Shown one piece after another: positions 14,205-14,343 of a stretch of DNA of 14,343 nt. The notes beneath the pieces were generated by a model that worked only from the letters and a program-made list of their open reading frames with translations, was not told where the DNA came from and searched no databases. How positions within the stretch are numbered: the first letter of the stretch is position 1; each line of letters opens with the position of its first letter. The stretch spans positions 1 to 14,343 of the forward strand of contig CANHIR010000029.1 in the NCBI GenBank assembly GCA_947461015.1. Direction: 5' to 3'. Made by a program: the position numbers and the translations under genes. The DNA is from Bacteroidota bacterium (GTDB lineage: Bacteria > Bacteroidota > Bacteroidia > Chitinophagales > Chitinophagaceae).

Positions 14205-14343
14205 TTATAAGTTAAACCAGTAACTGAACTTAAAGATAAGCGCTCTGTTCTTATTTTTAAACAAAGGATCTGTAAAATAATTATCGGTGTAAACCAAGAA
14301 AAAGTCACTCATTGGTTTAAATCGGTATTGTAAGCGACTATTA
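14205..14343 (-). CDS. C-terminal end of a DUF5916-like outer-membrane-type protein (partial)
   Basis: An open frame enters from the right edge and runs 45 codons to TAA at 14207-14205. It reads LQYRFKPMSDFFLVYTDNYF, then a short loop, then NRALIFKFSYWFNL at the very C-terminus. The alternating hydrophobic/aromatic strands ending in a terminal aromatic cluster look like the last two strands of an outer-membrane beta-barrel. The wording closely resembles the ends of Chitinophagaceae DUF5916 proteins (often named carbohydrate-binding family 9-like). The start and most of the protein are outside the window. Its stop is 14 bases before ade, so it may share that transcript. The family call is from memory of similar ends. 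Confidence 0.65.
   Translation of the reverse strand, partial: NSRLQYRFKPMSDFFLVYTDNYFTDPLFKNKNRALIFKFSYWFNL

Noticed and set aside
14081..14308. 75-codon minus-strand frame spanning the ade start and the upstream gene end
   Set aside because: The DUF5916-like frame to 14205 and the ade frame from 14190 explain the sequence better; this frame mixes the two in a wrong phase.

Overview
This is an AT-rich chromosomal segment from a member of the Bacteroidota, probably of the Chitinophagales/Chitinophagaceae type. The evidence is a gldE-gldD gliding cluster beside mutY and an HU gene, several near-perfect copies of the Bacteroidota sigma-A -7 box (TAnnTTTG), no obvious Shine-Dalgarno sequences, a DUF5916-like protein end, and protein sequences that read as typical Bacteroidota versions. 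I see no mobile elements, CRISPR arrays, tRNA or rRNA genes. The window is densely packed and has no gene-free stretch longer than 300 bases.

Left block (3-1290, minus strand): an HU/IHF-family DNA-binding protein, then a membrane-anchored TPR protein, then a tiny 31-residue, extremely basic protein of the AURKAIP1/COX24 (mitochondrial mS38-like) type. The last gene is easily missed by gene callers. A very AT-rich 210-base divergent intergenic region separates this block from mutY.

Plus-strand block (1501-6561): mutY (A/G mismatch repair glycosylase), gldE and gldD (gliding/type IX secretion accessory proteins, overlapping by 8 bases), then, behind a perfect TAnnTTTG box, a cysteine-rich DUF3109 protein and a LutB-type two-cluster ferredoxin-like protein without lutA or lutC beside it. 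The ssb gene that I recall lying between mutY and gldE in other Bacteroidota is absent here.

Right block (6562-14343, minus strand, transcribed from high to low coordinates): the end of a DUF5916-like outer-membrane-type protein, adenine deaminase (ade), uracil phosphoribosyltransferase (upp), an EI24/CysZ-like membrane protein, an RsmI-like methyltransferase coupled to it by a TAATG overlap, a shortened ComEC/Rec2 channel protein, purH, and an EamA-family exporter. This block gathers purine and pyrimidine salvage (ade, upp) with the last two steps of de novo IMP synthesis (purH). The block converges on lutB with no spacer at all.

Most of the window is ordinary housekeeping. The points most worth a second look are the micro-protein at 3-98, the ComEC that lacks both the OB-fold and the nuclease-like domain, the isolated lutB paired with a cysteine-rich partner, and the extreme AT island beside the HU gene. 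I did not find a convincing undescribed multi-gene system.
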